DNA from: JBDKVA01 sp039679375
GTDB lineage: Bacteria > Bacillota > Clostridia > Acetivibrionales > DTU013
DNA: 34,975 bases
Assembly: GCA_039679375.1 (NCBI GenBank)
Contig: JBDKVA010000032.1
Location: 1 to 34,975, forward strand
Reading direction: 5' to 3'
Shown here one piece after another: positions 23,201 through 29,953 of this stretch. The notes beneath the pieces were generated by a model. That model was not told the origin of the DNA. It worked only from the letters and a program-made list of their open reading frames with translations, and searched no databases. Position 1 is the first letter of the stretch, and each line of letters opens with the position of its first letter. The position numbers and the translations under genes are program-made.

Positions 23201-26200
23201 AAGGATTAGAGAGCGCAGAGGATACAGCGGCCGCGTTCTTTATTGAAAAGGTACTCAAAGAAGAAGCTACGAAAACGGGCGACTATTCCAAAATGAAATC
23301 ATGGCTAAAGACTGTGCAGGTATCCGGTACAAAACACGGACAAACTATTGAAGCTTTCAAGGTATGGCAGCAAGACCCTGACGGTATGCTTAAAAATGCA
23401 ACAAAAACGGTTGAGGATGTCGAAGGTGCAACGAAAAAGAAAGACCCAAATAAAATAAAGCAGATTGACGATGAAACCAAAAAAGTGCTTGATGAAATTG
23501 ACAAGACCGACAAAGAGGCCGCTGACGGTATCATCGATGAAGTAAACAAAAAAGCGGATGAAATTATCGGCAATAAAAAGAAAAATGTTTCAGAGGGTAA
23601 ACCTGAAACGAGTAATAAAAAGCCGGACAACAAGAGAGAAGAATCAACACCAGAAGATATGCTGGCAGATAAGATTAAAAACTATGTCAAAGAGGCTAAA
23701 GAGAAAAAAGACGATCCGGTTATGAACATGGTTAATGAATTGTTCAGAGTCGCAAAGGAAAGCCCGATTGACCGCAATAAGGTACAATCAAAAACTGCGC
23801 TTGAATTTGTTGCAGAAGCAATAAAGGACAGACAAAAGTATGTTACCACATGGACTAAGGCGAAATCGATTGTGAGGAATAAACTTGCGGATAGTCCCGA
23901 AGCATTGGCAAAACTTGAACGGTATTTTGATAAAGGAATCAGACCGCCGTTTTCCTCACAGAGTTTTGAAAAGTCTATCCACGAGGGAATGAAAGACCTT
24001 AACCAGAACCTGGGCGAAATCGTAAAGAATTACTATGCCATTGGCAACAAAAGCCGTAAAGACCTTGTTAATTACCTTGTTGAAAAATCAGGGCTTGAAA
24101 AGCAGGACGCAGAGGCATTGACAAAGTATGTTCAGAACAGAATGAAAGAACTCACGAAGCAGAAAAAAGAACAGATATTAAAGGGGATATTTAAAGATCA
24201 GGCCGAAGCAAAGCCGAAACAGAGCGCATTGAAATCGGTTGAAGAACTCTCCAATGTTGGCGCGTTCGTTAACGATAATTACAAGGATAGAGTCATGGGG
24301 AAACTTTCACCACGGCTGCAAAAGGTGATTAATGAGAAATTCAAAGGAACGCCTATAAGGAAATCCGGTGCCACGAATACTGACGGTAGGATTGATTTTG
24401 GTGAACTGGTACGCAAGAGTACTACAGAGATTGATTTTACAAGAGTTAAATTTTTGAAGGAAATATCAGAAAAATTGCAGGTAAATGATACTGACGCAAG
24501 GACTATTCTGAAAGCTGTTGAGGAAAGATTTGATGAGATAGTGGATGAAAAACGCGCCTCCATACTTGGCAATATGTTTAAAAAGCGTGAACCTACAGTT
24601 AAAAAGACCGGCATACAGAGGGTACAAGAATATATAAATAGGCAGGTTGAACTTGAAAACCTCGGAGCACAGGAAGATGCAATAAGGGACTTCATCAAAG
24701 AAAAGTACGGATTGCCTACCTTGACGAATGACGATATGGCTTTTATCACTGGCCATATTGAGCAATTAAAGAAGCTTGAAGAAGGAACAAGGCCATACAA
24801 TGAAACATTGTGGCGGATATATAACAGAATAGAAAGCAAAGTGCCGTCAACCCTTGTTGATAAGTTCAGGGCATGGCAGAGAATTTCCATGCTGCCAAAC
24901 ATTAAGACATTCGGAAGAAATATACTCGGCAATGTATTTATGGAAAAGACGGAAAACTTCAACGAATTGACAACAGAATCGTTAGTTGACTGGATTGCAT
25001 CGGCGTTCACAGGTAAAAGAACAATACTTGGTCCTTCCGCCGCTATGCAGAAGTCCATCGCACAGACAAAAGGTAAGCTTGAAGGATTATCCGATGTTAT
25101 CACCGATATAAAACATGGTGTAAATACCTACGATGTGCAAGGACAATATGAAATCAATGTGAGCAAAAATGCCTTTAGAAATCCTGCATTAAACGCACTT
25201 GAGCAGTTCACCAACAAGACTTTACAATTTGGTGATAGACCGTTTTATGAAGCTGCAAAGGCAAGAAGATTGAAGGAGCTACAGCTTATCAAAAAGACGT
25301 CGGAAATCACTGACGAAATGGAAGCCGATGCCGTTCTTTATGCACTTGACCGGACATTCCAGAATGACAGCAAACTGGCAAAAGGTGTGCTGAAAATAAA
25401 GAAAGCGATTGATGATCCGGTTTATGAAGCTATCGCAAACATTATTGTACCATTTGCCAAAACTCCGGCGAATATCCTTGATAAAATAAGCGACTATACA
25501 CCAATTGGATTAATGAAAGCTGTGGGGCATTTAGGCAAGACAGCAGGGAAAGGGACGTTTGACCAAAAATATTTTTCGCAGAGACTTGGCAGGATGCTAA
25601 CGGGTTCCGGTTTGATTGTACTCGGCTTTATACTGGCTAACAAAGGTATTATCACAGGTAAACTAAAAAAGTCCACTGAGAAAAAAGGTGCATTCGACAA
25701 GGAAACAGGGAAATTGAACTATGCCATAAAAACACTGGATGGATATGTTACCTACGATTGGGCACAACCTGTAGGTTCGTTGCTTGCGCTTGGAGCAGAC
25801 GCATACGGGCAAGGCATGAACAAGGGTGATGTCATGAAAGGCTTGGAAGGTGCGGGCAATACTTTCTTCAATATGTCAATGCTACAAAGCCTTAATTCCA
25901 TGATGAGCTATGGCAATCCTATGGGCGGATTTATCAGCACAATGCTCGGCGGAACACAACAGTTTACGCCTACCGGCATAAAGCAGACTGCGAAAATATT
26001 TGACAAGTACGAGCGTGATACATCAGGTGAAGGCTACTTGGAGGAAGCCGCAAATAAGTTCAAGGCGAACATACCGGGGTGGAGGGAGTCACTTCCTGCA
26101 AAGACGGATACATTCGGTAATCCAGTTGAGGTTCAGGAAGGATACGGGCCGTTACAGAAAATATTTAATATAGCCGCTAATCCCGCAACCGTATCTAAAG

Positions 26201-26541
26201 CAACCATGAAGGATTACGAGAAGGAAATGGACAGATTGTATAATATTGATCAGAATTCAAGCGTGCTGCCGTCTATATTGGAAAGAACAATAGAATACGA
26301 TAGCAAGGATTATGATTTGAATGCTGAACAGTATAACCAATATAAAAAGTTATACGGTGACATTGCCGTAAACGGATTAAGGGATGCAAGGGGCAATATC
26401 CTGAGACTGGGCATTGAAACAGTTATCCGTTCCAAAGAATATAAAGCGCTACCCGATACGAAAAAGGCTGAAAAAATAAGCGGCATACTCTCAAAAGCAA
26501 TGAAATCCGCAAAAGAAAAAATGATAGCAGAATTGAAGTAA
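20221..26541 (+). CDS. Giant internal virion (DNA-ejection) protein, 2106 residues
   Basis: 2106 residues; AAAGGAG before ATG 20221. Residues about 1-190 are helical and Lys-rich (ALRKYKTG, KLRAFKTG). About 205-270 is an Ala/Gly hydrophobic stretch (GGVVQATTAMIPNIMLSAANPTIGLAQVGLSAAG). About 460-1250 is a long charged coiled-coil region with low complexity. About 1330-1560 holds three similar helical blocks (VKNYYAIGNKSRKDLVNYLVEKSGL; VRKSTTEIDFTRVKFLKEISEKL). The C-terminal third is better ordered (WQRISMLPNIKTFGRNILGNVFM, then PVYEAIANIIVPFAKTPANILDKI), with a membrane-like helix near 1793 (GSGLIVLGFILANKGII). This resembles the huge polyvalent proteins of podoviruses that form the ejection channel. 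No RNA polymerase, protease or muramidase motif seen. Confidence 0.7.
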   Translation: MANTLEALRKYKTGQSNTINTIEKLRAFKTGKPIQSEPSHKLTVQEKRLNEGSTPSYTYDQKDVAEKAKQGQKNVQEFLYEQGLKKLDNKYKGVNAIARANSPEYQADVKNLAESVGYDTAPKERNKMYNPESTKKTVPYLAEKAKMGLMDFASGLSNLNEIGKMSDTQKNLSPAQRTQVLQDKDKTEFAKAESENVSPALQTAGGVVQATTAMIPNIMLSAANPTIGLAQVGLSAAGNSAQQAMKDNATKGQAMAYGGLSGGIEAGTEKLFGALPFMKGFGDKVANKLISPIKNKLIKAGVKWAMNMGEEALEEGIAGALDPFAKRLTYDKDAKMATPAEIGEQMLMGAAVAGILGIPGTVMDATGKQAPTIQGIKNVADDSITFTMADGSTLELNPSEMDKGDLKVLDESLNNAELSEPMQKMKDVIDSELGKSVDETEAELQDAITTPRSQEEIDKTINELRDIEQAKAAQDANVQQPTQPVQPKINAESISTPVKVEAPATPSQKVSLDQYGEVEVIKDDGNIITVKNEYGKEIPMIKERFDRLKETGYKPVEGELTDDRLRKILEEDEARKEEVAAARKQPIKAEANTEQVNVPTPNKTTQNGVQEVKATTKSDTMNAIQAEKLQGLKKRIASRNGTFKEVRMNDKGELVVFYNAFGKDKAAFIAIDGRIVSASINNPERFKPVTEIPTTKAGTTMDERTPINVGDKKVKAYMFENPEVKDLYQGAAKYILNFEFVPNEKDYPATDIMKQLKADTGLQPAQIKDALERLINNHGQENAAAAKRVELVIDDMLTNGFDMSDGVHIDPNEDYLKLKSQIEGREIKPVEKVDDSDLLDAFAKQNEKRVAKAYEPNISETEKTKTAAEPVTPKTENEKEFIERYTKEILPNNVDELKKVISDLEQQIKTEKDKQKLLRINLQLFAAKEKLQALSQFRTNTLKKTVNLADDEIQKVIDEIDMMYSVKAHEETIRKAQDMVNSDMHGTIDRIKDKGLESAEDTAAAFFIEKVLKEEATKTGDYSKMKSWLKTVQVSGTKHGQTIEAFKVWQQDPDGMLKNATKTVEDVEGATKKKDPNKIKQIDDETKKVLDEIDKTDKEAADGIIDEVNKKADEIIGNKKKNVSEGKPETSNKKPDNKREESTPEDMLADKIKNYVKEAKEKKDDPVMNMVNELFRVAKESPIDRNKVQSKTALEFVAEAIKDRQKYVTTWTKAKSIVRNKLADSPEALAKLERYFDKGIRPPFSSQSFEKSIHEGMKDLNQNLGEIVKNYYAIGNKSRKDLVNYLVEKSGLEKQDAEALTKYVQNRMKELTKQKKEQILKGIFKDQAEAKPKQSALKSVEELSNVGAFVNDNYKDRVMGKLSPRLQKVINEKFKGTPIRKSGATNTDGRIDFGELVRKSTTEIDFTRVKFLKEISEKLQVNDTDARTILKAVEERFDEIVDEKRASILGNMFKKREPTVKKTGIQRVQEYINRQVELENLGAQEDAIRDFIKEKYGLPTLTNDDMAFITGHIEQLKKLEEGTRPYNETLWRIYNRIESKVPSTLVDKFRAWQRISMLPNIKTFGRNILGNVFMEKTENFNELTTESLVDWIASAFTGKRTILGPSAAMQKSIAQTKGKLEGLSDVITDIKHGVNTYDVQGQYEINVSKNAFRNPALNALEQFTNKTLQFGDRPFYEAAKARRLKELQLIKKTSEITDEMEADAVLYALDRTFQNDSKLAKGVLKIKKAIDDPVYEAIANIIVPFAKTPANILDKISDYTPIGLMKAVGHLGKTAGKGTFDQKYFSQRLGRMLTGSGLIVLGFILANKGIITGKLKKSTEKKGAFDKETGKLNYAIKTLDGYVTYDWAQPVGSLLALGADAYGQGMNKGDVMKGLEGAGNTFFNMSMLQSLNSMMSYGNPMGGFISTMLGGTQQFTPTGIKQTAKIFDKYERDTSGEGYLEEAANKFKANIPGWRESLPAKTDTFGNPVEVQEGYGPLQKIFNIAANPATVSKATMKDYEKEMDRLYNIDQNSSVLPSILERTIEYDSKDYDLNAEQYNQYKKLYGDIAVNGLRDARGNILRLGIETVIRSKEYKALPDTKKAEKISGILSKAMKSAKEKMIAELK

Positions 26542-26555
26542 TGTTGACCGCTGAT

Positions 26556-26581
26556 AGCAACCATAAAATGTATGATAAAAT
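26556..26581 (+). promoter_or_regulatory. Candidate phage late promoter L6 (before lysis genes)
   Basis: AGCAACC starts at 26556, ATAAAATGT follows, and TAAAAT fills 26576-26581 behind extended-10 TGA. Spacing matches the other copies; AGA is changed to AGC. It lies 15 bp after the giant gene's stop and before the lysis cassette. Confidence 0.45.
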
Positions 26582-26595
26582 TAACTTAACGAGAT

Positions 26596-26626
26596 AGACC
26601 GGACAGATTTACGCTCTATCCGGTCT
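26596..26626 (+). promoter_or_regulatory. Leader hairpin of lysis operon
   Basis: AGACCGGA (26596-26603) and TCCGGTCT (26619-26626) form a perfect 8-bp stem with a 15-nt loop. No U-tract follows. It begins roughly at the expected start of a transcript from candidate promoter L6, so it may stabilise or delay lysis mRNA; it could also be a weak terminator of the giant gene. The rest of 26542-26704 shows only the XhlA ribosome-binding site (GGGGAGGG). Confidence 0.55.
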
Positions 26627-26704
26627 GATACCCACCGATTGTCTACGGGGAGTAAACAACGGCAGGTGATACAATTTTAACACTAATACGGGGAGGGCGC
26701 AAGG

Positions 26705-27034
26705 ATGGAACAGGAAGAAAAGGTGAAAATCCATGAACGTTTGACAAGCCTTGAAGGTAGTATGAAAACGATATTCAATAGGGTAGACGGACAGGAAGTT
26801 GAAATCAAGGAAATCAAGTCTGACAACAAAATCCTGCACGAAATGAACAAGAACATTGCCGTGCTTGCCAACAATTATGAAAATCAAGGCAAAAAGATCG
26901 ACGTAATCGAAAAGGATGTAAAGGAGCTTAAAGAGAAGCCTGTCAAGCGGTGGGACACGGTAACAACGGTAATCATTACAGCAATAGTTACCGGAATAGT
27001 GGCGTTTGCACTTGGAAAGGTATTTGGAGGCTAA
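26705..27034 (+). CDS. XhlA-like (haemolysin XhlA family) lysis protein
   Basis: 109 residues. A long amphipathic coiled coil (about 1-75: KVKIHERLTSLEGSMKTIFNRVDGQEVEIKEIKSDNKILHEMNKNIAVLA) is followed by one C-terminal membrane helix (VTTVIITAIVTGIVAFALGKVFG, about 86-108). This is the XhlA layout of Bacillota prophages, where the protein works with a holin to release the amidase. GGGGAGGG precedes ATG 26705. It is first in a four-gene lysis unit with 1- to 10-nt gaps or overlaps. Confidence 0.82.
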   Translation: MEQEEKVKIHERLTSLEGSMKTIFNRVDGQEVEIKEIKSDNKILHEMNKNIAVLANNYENQGKKIDVIEKDVKELKEKPVKRWDTVTTVIITAIVTGIVAFALGKVFGG

Positions 27035-27035
27035 C

Positions 27036-27248
27036 ATGAAGAAGGGTGCATATTCAAAATTTATCGTAGTACTGGTTATATTCCTCAATGTAGCATTTAC
27101 AGTTTCAATTATATTTATTCTTCCCAAGCTTGCATTTGAACCGTCTACGTTGATTGCATCATGGTTCACATTTACAACAACGGAATTATTGACACTGGCA
27201 TATATCAAGAAGCAAAAAATCAAGAAGGGAGGAAGCGAGGGTGAATAA
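27036..27248 (+). CDS. Two-span membrane protein, putative holin
   Basis: 70 residues from ATG 27036 (TTGGAGG upstream), starting 1 nt after the XhlA stop. Two hydrophobic helices (FIVVLVIFLNVAFTVSIIFILPKL and STLIASWFTFTTTELLTLAYI) and a Lys-rich C-terminal tail (KKQKIKKGGSEGE) give a class II holin topology. Similar peptides follow XhlA in clostridial phages, from memory. It overlaps the amidase start by 8 nt. Whether this or the 110-residue protein after the amidase is the true holin cannot be settled from sequence. Confidence 0.65.
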   Translation: MKKGAYSKFIVVLVIFLNVAFTVSIIFILPKLAFEPSTLIASWFTFTTTELLTLAYIKKQKIKKGGSEGE

Positions 27249-27960
27249 ATTAATTTGTGTTGATGATGGCCACGGTATGACTACACCCGGCAAACGTACT
27301 CCATTCTTCCCGGGAACCAAAAAGTTTATGCACGAGAATGAATTCAACTGTGCTGTAGCCGATCTGCTTAAAGCCAATCTGGAGCGCTGCACTTTCCGTA
27401 CAATCATGGTTGCGCCGGGTGATACAGATGTACCGCTTAAAACTCGCACAGACACAGCAAACAACGCCAAAGCTGATTTATACATATCTATCCATGCCAA
27501 TGCCTTAAACGGTATATGGGGCAATCAGCAGGGCATAAGTACACATCATTATCCAGGTTCAGCAATCAGCAAAAGGGTAGCGACAATCATTCATAAATAT
27601 ATGATACAGGGAACGCAGCAGAAGGACAGGGGAATAGTTGAATCGGACTTCCATGTTCTAAGAGAAACGAAAATGCCCGCTGTTCTGGTTGAATGCGCGT
27701 TCATGGACAATCTCAGAGAAGCCAACCTGCTACTGTCCGATGCGTTCCGTGAAGAATGCGCAGATGAAATATGCAAAGGAATATGCGAGTATTTTGCTGT
27801 ACCGTATGTACCTGCCGTAACACCGATAAAGGACATGATAGCGTATCTCAACTCAATAAAGATCATCAACGACACTACAAAATGGACAGCTAAAGCCACA
27901 GCGGATAATGATATATACTGGCTGATAAAGAAAACTTATGATTATGTGAAGAAAGGATAA
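27241..27960 (+). CDS. N-acetylmuramoyl-L-alanine amidase (endolysin)
   Basis: 239 residues, GTG start at 27241 with GGGAGGAAGCGAGG upstream. It is an Amidase_3 zinc enzyme that cuts between muramic acid and the stem peptide. Ligands and catalytic residues are visible: His11 (VDDGHGM), Glu32 (HENEFN), His85 (SIHANA), Glu151 (VECAFM). The catalytic domain ends near residue 185; a short helical C-terminal region (MIAYLNSIKIINDTTKWTAKATADNDIYWLIKKTYDYVKK) may serve in wall binding but is not a standard repeat. There is no signal peptide, so release needs a holin, consistent with its neighbours. Confidence 0.92.
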   Translation: MNKLICVDDGHGMTTPGKRTPFFPGTKKFMHENEFNCAVADLLKANLERCTFRTIMVAPGDTDVPLKTRTDTANNAKADLYISIHANALNGIWGNQQGISTHHYPGSAISKRVATIIHKYMIQGTQQKDRGIVESDFHVLRETKMPAVLVECAFMDNLREANLLLSDAFREECADEICKGICEYFAVPYVPAVTPIKDMIAYLNSIKIINDTTKWTAKATADNDIYWLIKKTYDYVKKG

Positions 27961-27969
27961 GGCGAGGTT

Positions 27970-28302
27970 ATGAACATTGAATCAGTATTAACACTTGTAT
28001 TGGCGGTTGCTATCGCCATAGAGAGGCTTGTAGAGGTTATCAAACCATTGTATTTGAAGATAAAGAATTATTTCGGCAAATACATTGAGTGCAGCAAGAC
28101 GGAGAAAATTATCATGTCTGTGCTGGTAGGTCCGACACTTTGTATTATCAGTGGAATTGGTATTGACATTCCCGGCATTGCTGAACCTGTGATTGTACGG
28201 GCCATTTTGACAGGCTTATTTGCAAGCATAGGCAGTAATGTTATTCATACTCTATTGTCGCTTGTGGTAGCTTTCAAGGATGCAGCGGAAGGGATAAAAT
28301 AA
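27970..28302 (+). CDS. Second lysis-region membrane protein (holin-like)
   Basis: 110 residues. N-terminal hydrophobic helix with acidic/basic ends (SVLTLVLAVAIAIERLVEVIKPLYLKI), a basic middle with YFGKYIECSKTEK, and two further apolar segments (IMSVLVGPTLCIISGIGI and AEPVIVRAILTGLFASIGSNVIHTLLSLVVAF). A three-span class I holin or an antiholin would fit. It starts 9 nt after the amidase (GGCGAGGTT upstream of ATG 27970) and ends just before a bidirectional terminator, closing the phage late region. Confidence 0.65.
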   Translation: MNIESVLTLVLAVAIAIERLVEVIKPLYLKIKNYFGKYIECSKTEKIIMSVLVGPTLCIISGIGIDIPGIAEPVIVRAILTGLFASIGSNVIHTLLSLVVAFKDAAEGIK

Positions 28303-28315
28303 TCCTCCTATGCAA

Positions 28316-28343
28316 AAGGCTCCTGTCAATCGGCGGGAGCCTT
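28316..28343. terminator. Bidirectional terminator between lysis operon and leftward genes
   Basis: AAGGCTCC (28316-28323) and GGAGCCTT (28336-28343) form a perfect 8-bp stem with a 12-nt loop. Leftward reading continues into TTTTGC. Rightward the following TATACTCTTT is only weakly U-rich. It overlaps the stop codon of the convergent gene ending at 28326. Confidence 0.75.
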
Positions 28344-28595
28344 ATACTCTTTATTGAGCCATGCAACAAGTCCATCTTCAAACTCGCAATCTTTACATTC
28401 GTAAAGGTATTCATATTTTGTTCCAATATTCGATTTATCTGCATGATGCGTTCCATATGCTGAACAGTGGGAACATCCTATGTACCCGCTTGCGTCATCG
28501 TCCGATTGCATACCTTCAATAAATATAACCATTTCTTTGTCTGTCAAAGATTTTATGTATTCAAGGTTTGTCGTACCCTTCTCACTTCCTTTCAT
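28326..28595 (-). CDS. Small Cys-pair protein
   Basis: 89 residues. The region GCSHCSAYGTHH and a later CKDCEFEDGLVAWL provide two CxxC pairs with nearby His, a likely zinc-binding ribbon or knuckle; the C-terminus has a WLN helix. Its ATG overlaps the previous gene's stop (ATGA), so translation is coupled. An in-frame copy of the local AAAGGAAGTGA ribosome-binding sequence directly follows the ATG, so a later non-ATG start cannot be excluded. Last gene of the leftward accessory operon. Function unknown. Confidence 0.6.
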   Translation of the reverse strand: MKGSEKGTTNLEYIKSLTDKEMVIFIEGMQSDDDASGYIGCSHCSAYGTHHADKSNIGTKYEYLYECKDCEFEDGLVAWLNKEYKAPAD

Positions 28596-28888
28596 TCAGC
28601 CTCGGAGCCATAAATATCCTGAGAAATTTTCTCCGCCTTGTCCTTGCCAAGCAACTTTTCAAGTGTATCATGAGTAGATTGCAACCCCTGTTTTTCATAT
28701 AAATGTACTAACTCTTCGACTGCGATTTGCAGTTTGTCGTATACCTCATTGTTCAGTTCAACAAGGCGTTCGGCGTTAGGGAAAAATTCGTCGCTCATTA
28801 CTTTAACGCCTTTTAAACCAAAATAATCATAAATTTCTTTGCAGTCCCATCCGACCTTTGGCATATCCAGTCTTTTATCACCTATCAT
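28592..28888 (-). CDS. Hypothetical helical protein
   Basis: 98 residues with AAAGGAAGTGAGTAT in front of ATG 28888. The N-terminus (MIGDKRLDMPKVGWDCKEIYDYFGLKGVKVMSDEFFPN) is mixed alpha/beta. The rest is helical and acidic (ERLVELNNEVYDKLQIAVEELVHLYEKQ...LEKLLGKDKAEKISQDIYG). No family is recognised. It lies between the DUF551 gene and the Cys-pair gene in one leftward operon. Confidence 0.6.
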   Translation of the reverse strand: MIGDKRLDMPKVGWDCKEIYDYFGLKGVKVMSDEFFPNAERLVELNNEVYDKLQIAVEELVHLYEKQGLQSTHDTLEKLLGKDKAEKISQDIYGSEAE

Positions 28889-28892
28889 ATAC

Positions 28893-29090
28893 TCACTTCC
28901 TTTCAGTCAATCTTCTCCAATGCGTCGGAGTATAATAAACATACATCGACATATCGGGTAGAAACCATAGATTTCCTTTTCTTTTTAGCTGGCCAAAGTT
29001 TCTTTCGCCATTTCCATCAGATATTTTTGTATCTACAAGTTCACCTTCTGCTGGCAACTCGTCTGTTATTGCAATCCATTTACTTGACAC
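28893..29090 (-). CDS. DUF551 protein
   Basis: 65 residues from GTG 29090, chosen because AAAGGAAGTGA lies just upstream as in the neighbouring genes; the longer frame from 29141 has no such site. KWIAITDELPAEGELV at the start and YVYYTPTHWRRL at the end are the characteristic ends of DUF551, a short domain frequent in phages and of unknown function. It probably forms a small beta-rich fold. Confidence 0.8.
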   Translation of the reverse strand: MSSKWIAITDELPAEGELVDTKISDGNGERNFGQLKRKGNLWFLPDMSMYVYYTPTHWRRLTERK

Positions 29091-29141
29091 GCTTTCACTT
29101 CCTTTCTTTAGCCCTTCTCCACTATGTATGGGGCTATTCAT

Positions 29142-29255
29142 TTATAATTTTCCCTCTATCTTTTTCATTAAGCCAACCAACCACAATTGCATTCTTTTTA
29201 TAATTCCGTTTCTATTTTGCATAGTCTTTTTTGCGTAATAATCGCTTTTCTTCAT
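29142..29255 (-). CDS. 37-residue basic amphipathic peptide
   Basis: ATG 29255 follows GGAGGTGAAAAAGG, the strongest ribosome-binding site of this cluster, and the frame ends at TAA (complement of 29142-29144). The peptide (MKKSDYYAKKTMQNRN, then GIIKRMQLWLVGLMKKIEG) is Lys/Arg-rich with an amphipathic helix and looks membrane-active or nucleic-acid-binding. Evidence is the start signal and placement in a gap between confirmed small genes. Confidence 0.5.
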   Translation of the reverse strand: MKKSDYYAKKTMQNRNGIIKRMQLWLVGLMKKIEGKL

Positions 29256-29289
29256 CCTTTTTCACCTCCGCCGTGTGTGGAACATCCTT

Positions 29290-29454
29290 TTACCGCGTAA
29301 TAGTTAATCCATTAATTATCAACTTTTGAAATAATGTAAAATTGTACAAACTATAATCGGTAGGCTTAATAATTTGCATATGCCCGTACTGGTTAATAGC
29401 TTGCACTGGTTCATCCGTCCATGTAAAATACTTACCATTTATCAACACTTTCAC
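29290..29454 (-). CDS. 54-residue hypothetical protein
   Basis: GTG 29454 follows AAAGGAAGTGATTTT, the same signal used by other genes of this cluster, and the frame runs to TAA (complement of 29290-29292). The product (MKVLINGKYFTWTDEPVQAINQ, then YGHMQIIKPTDYSLYNFTLFQ) appears as a small beta-hairpin domain with a hydrophobic end. Not recognised. Confidence 0.55.
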   Translation of the reverse strand: MKVLINGKYFTWTDEPVQAINQYGHMQIIKPTDYSLYNFTLFQKLIINGLTITR

Positions 29455-29530
29455 AAAATCACTTCCTTTCCTTAGTCCATTAGCGGATTAGGGAGCCTTA
29501 TTTTTATGCGCATTATTCTGCTTATGCAAA

Positions 29531-29701
29531 TTAGCAACAATTGTCGCAAAAGTTTTTAGGGCCAAATATTTTGTCTGAGCACTCTTCACTACATAATGGT
29601 GGCTCAAGAGGTAATCCCATACATCCGCATTCTCTACCGTCACAACAATATTCTGGTTTATAATCCGGGACTTCTTTGCCACACACAATGCATTTATACA
29701 T
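29531..29701 (-). CDS. Cys-rich zinc-knuckle-like peptide
   Basis: 56 residues from ATG 29701, with GAAGGAGTAATTTT upstream. Twelve Cys residues occur, starting YKCIVCGKEVPDYKPEYCCDG and ending CSEECSDKIF...FCDNCC, a pattern suited to two zinc sites, like the short zinc-ribbon/AN1-like proteins of prophages. A frame in another register (29488-29742) overlaps it but lacks a start signal. It is the first gene of the leftward operon, whose promoter is at 29954-29982. Confidence 0.6.
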   Translation of the reverse strand: MYKCIVCGKEVPDYKPEYCCDGRECGCMGLPLEPPLCSEECSDKIFGPKNFCDNCC

Positions 29702-29759
29702 AAAATTACTCCTTCGCATTCTTTATATCTCCAACGAATCACAGCCTACACGCCGCCTG

Positions 29760-29930
29760 CGAAACGACCGCCTCCCATAAATGTCACCCTCCACATCCTC
29801 GGCTATGCTTCGTTTGTTTGGGCGGTAGGCCGCCTTATTCCAGTTTGGCTACGGCTCCGTCACCCGATAGTAACACGGGGCACAGGATGCTATCCTGCAA
29901 TTAAGCGGAGTTGGGTCGATTCGGACAACC
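29760..29930 (+). ncRNA. HEARO / IscB-omega-RNA-like structured RNA, no nuclease gene nearby
   Basis: Plus-strand elements: hairpin GGCGG-TAGG-CCGCC (29821-29834); a closing stem CTCCG (29855-29859) with CGGAG (29906-29910) that encloses CCCG/CGGG (29863-29879) and the perfect CAGGAT-GCT-ATCCTG (29883-29897); single-stranded CAATTAAG; then a final hairpin GTC/GAC extended by GTT/AAC (29910-29929). This order of elements, with an AUUAAGC segment between the last two hairpins, parallels omega RNAs of IscB as I remember them. No iscB or tnpB gene exists in the window. Upstream bases 29745-29820 would hold the guide end. Alternatively it is the leader of the leftward operon, read from the other strand. 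Ends are approximate. Confidence 0.45.
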
Positions 29931-29953
29931 AATCACCATATACGCCCATATAT

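Noticed and set aside
24279..25103. 274-residue open frame antisense to the giant virion gene
   Set aside because: Ser/Phe/Leu-rich translation typical of the reverse of a Lys/Glu-rich gene, no ribosome-binding site and no recognisable motif.
28316..29500. Possible CRISPR-like array because short sequences recur
   Set aside because: The repeated CACTTCCTTT blocks are ribosome-binding sites at gene starts, spaced by genes of unequal length, not by uniform spacers.
29488..29742. 84-residue frame overlapping the Cys-rich peptide
   Set aside because: No ribosome-binding site. The alternative register has GAAGGAGT before ATG 29701 and a sensible Cys-rich zinc-binding pattern.
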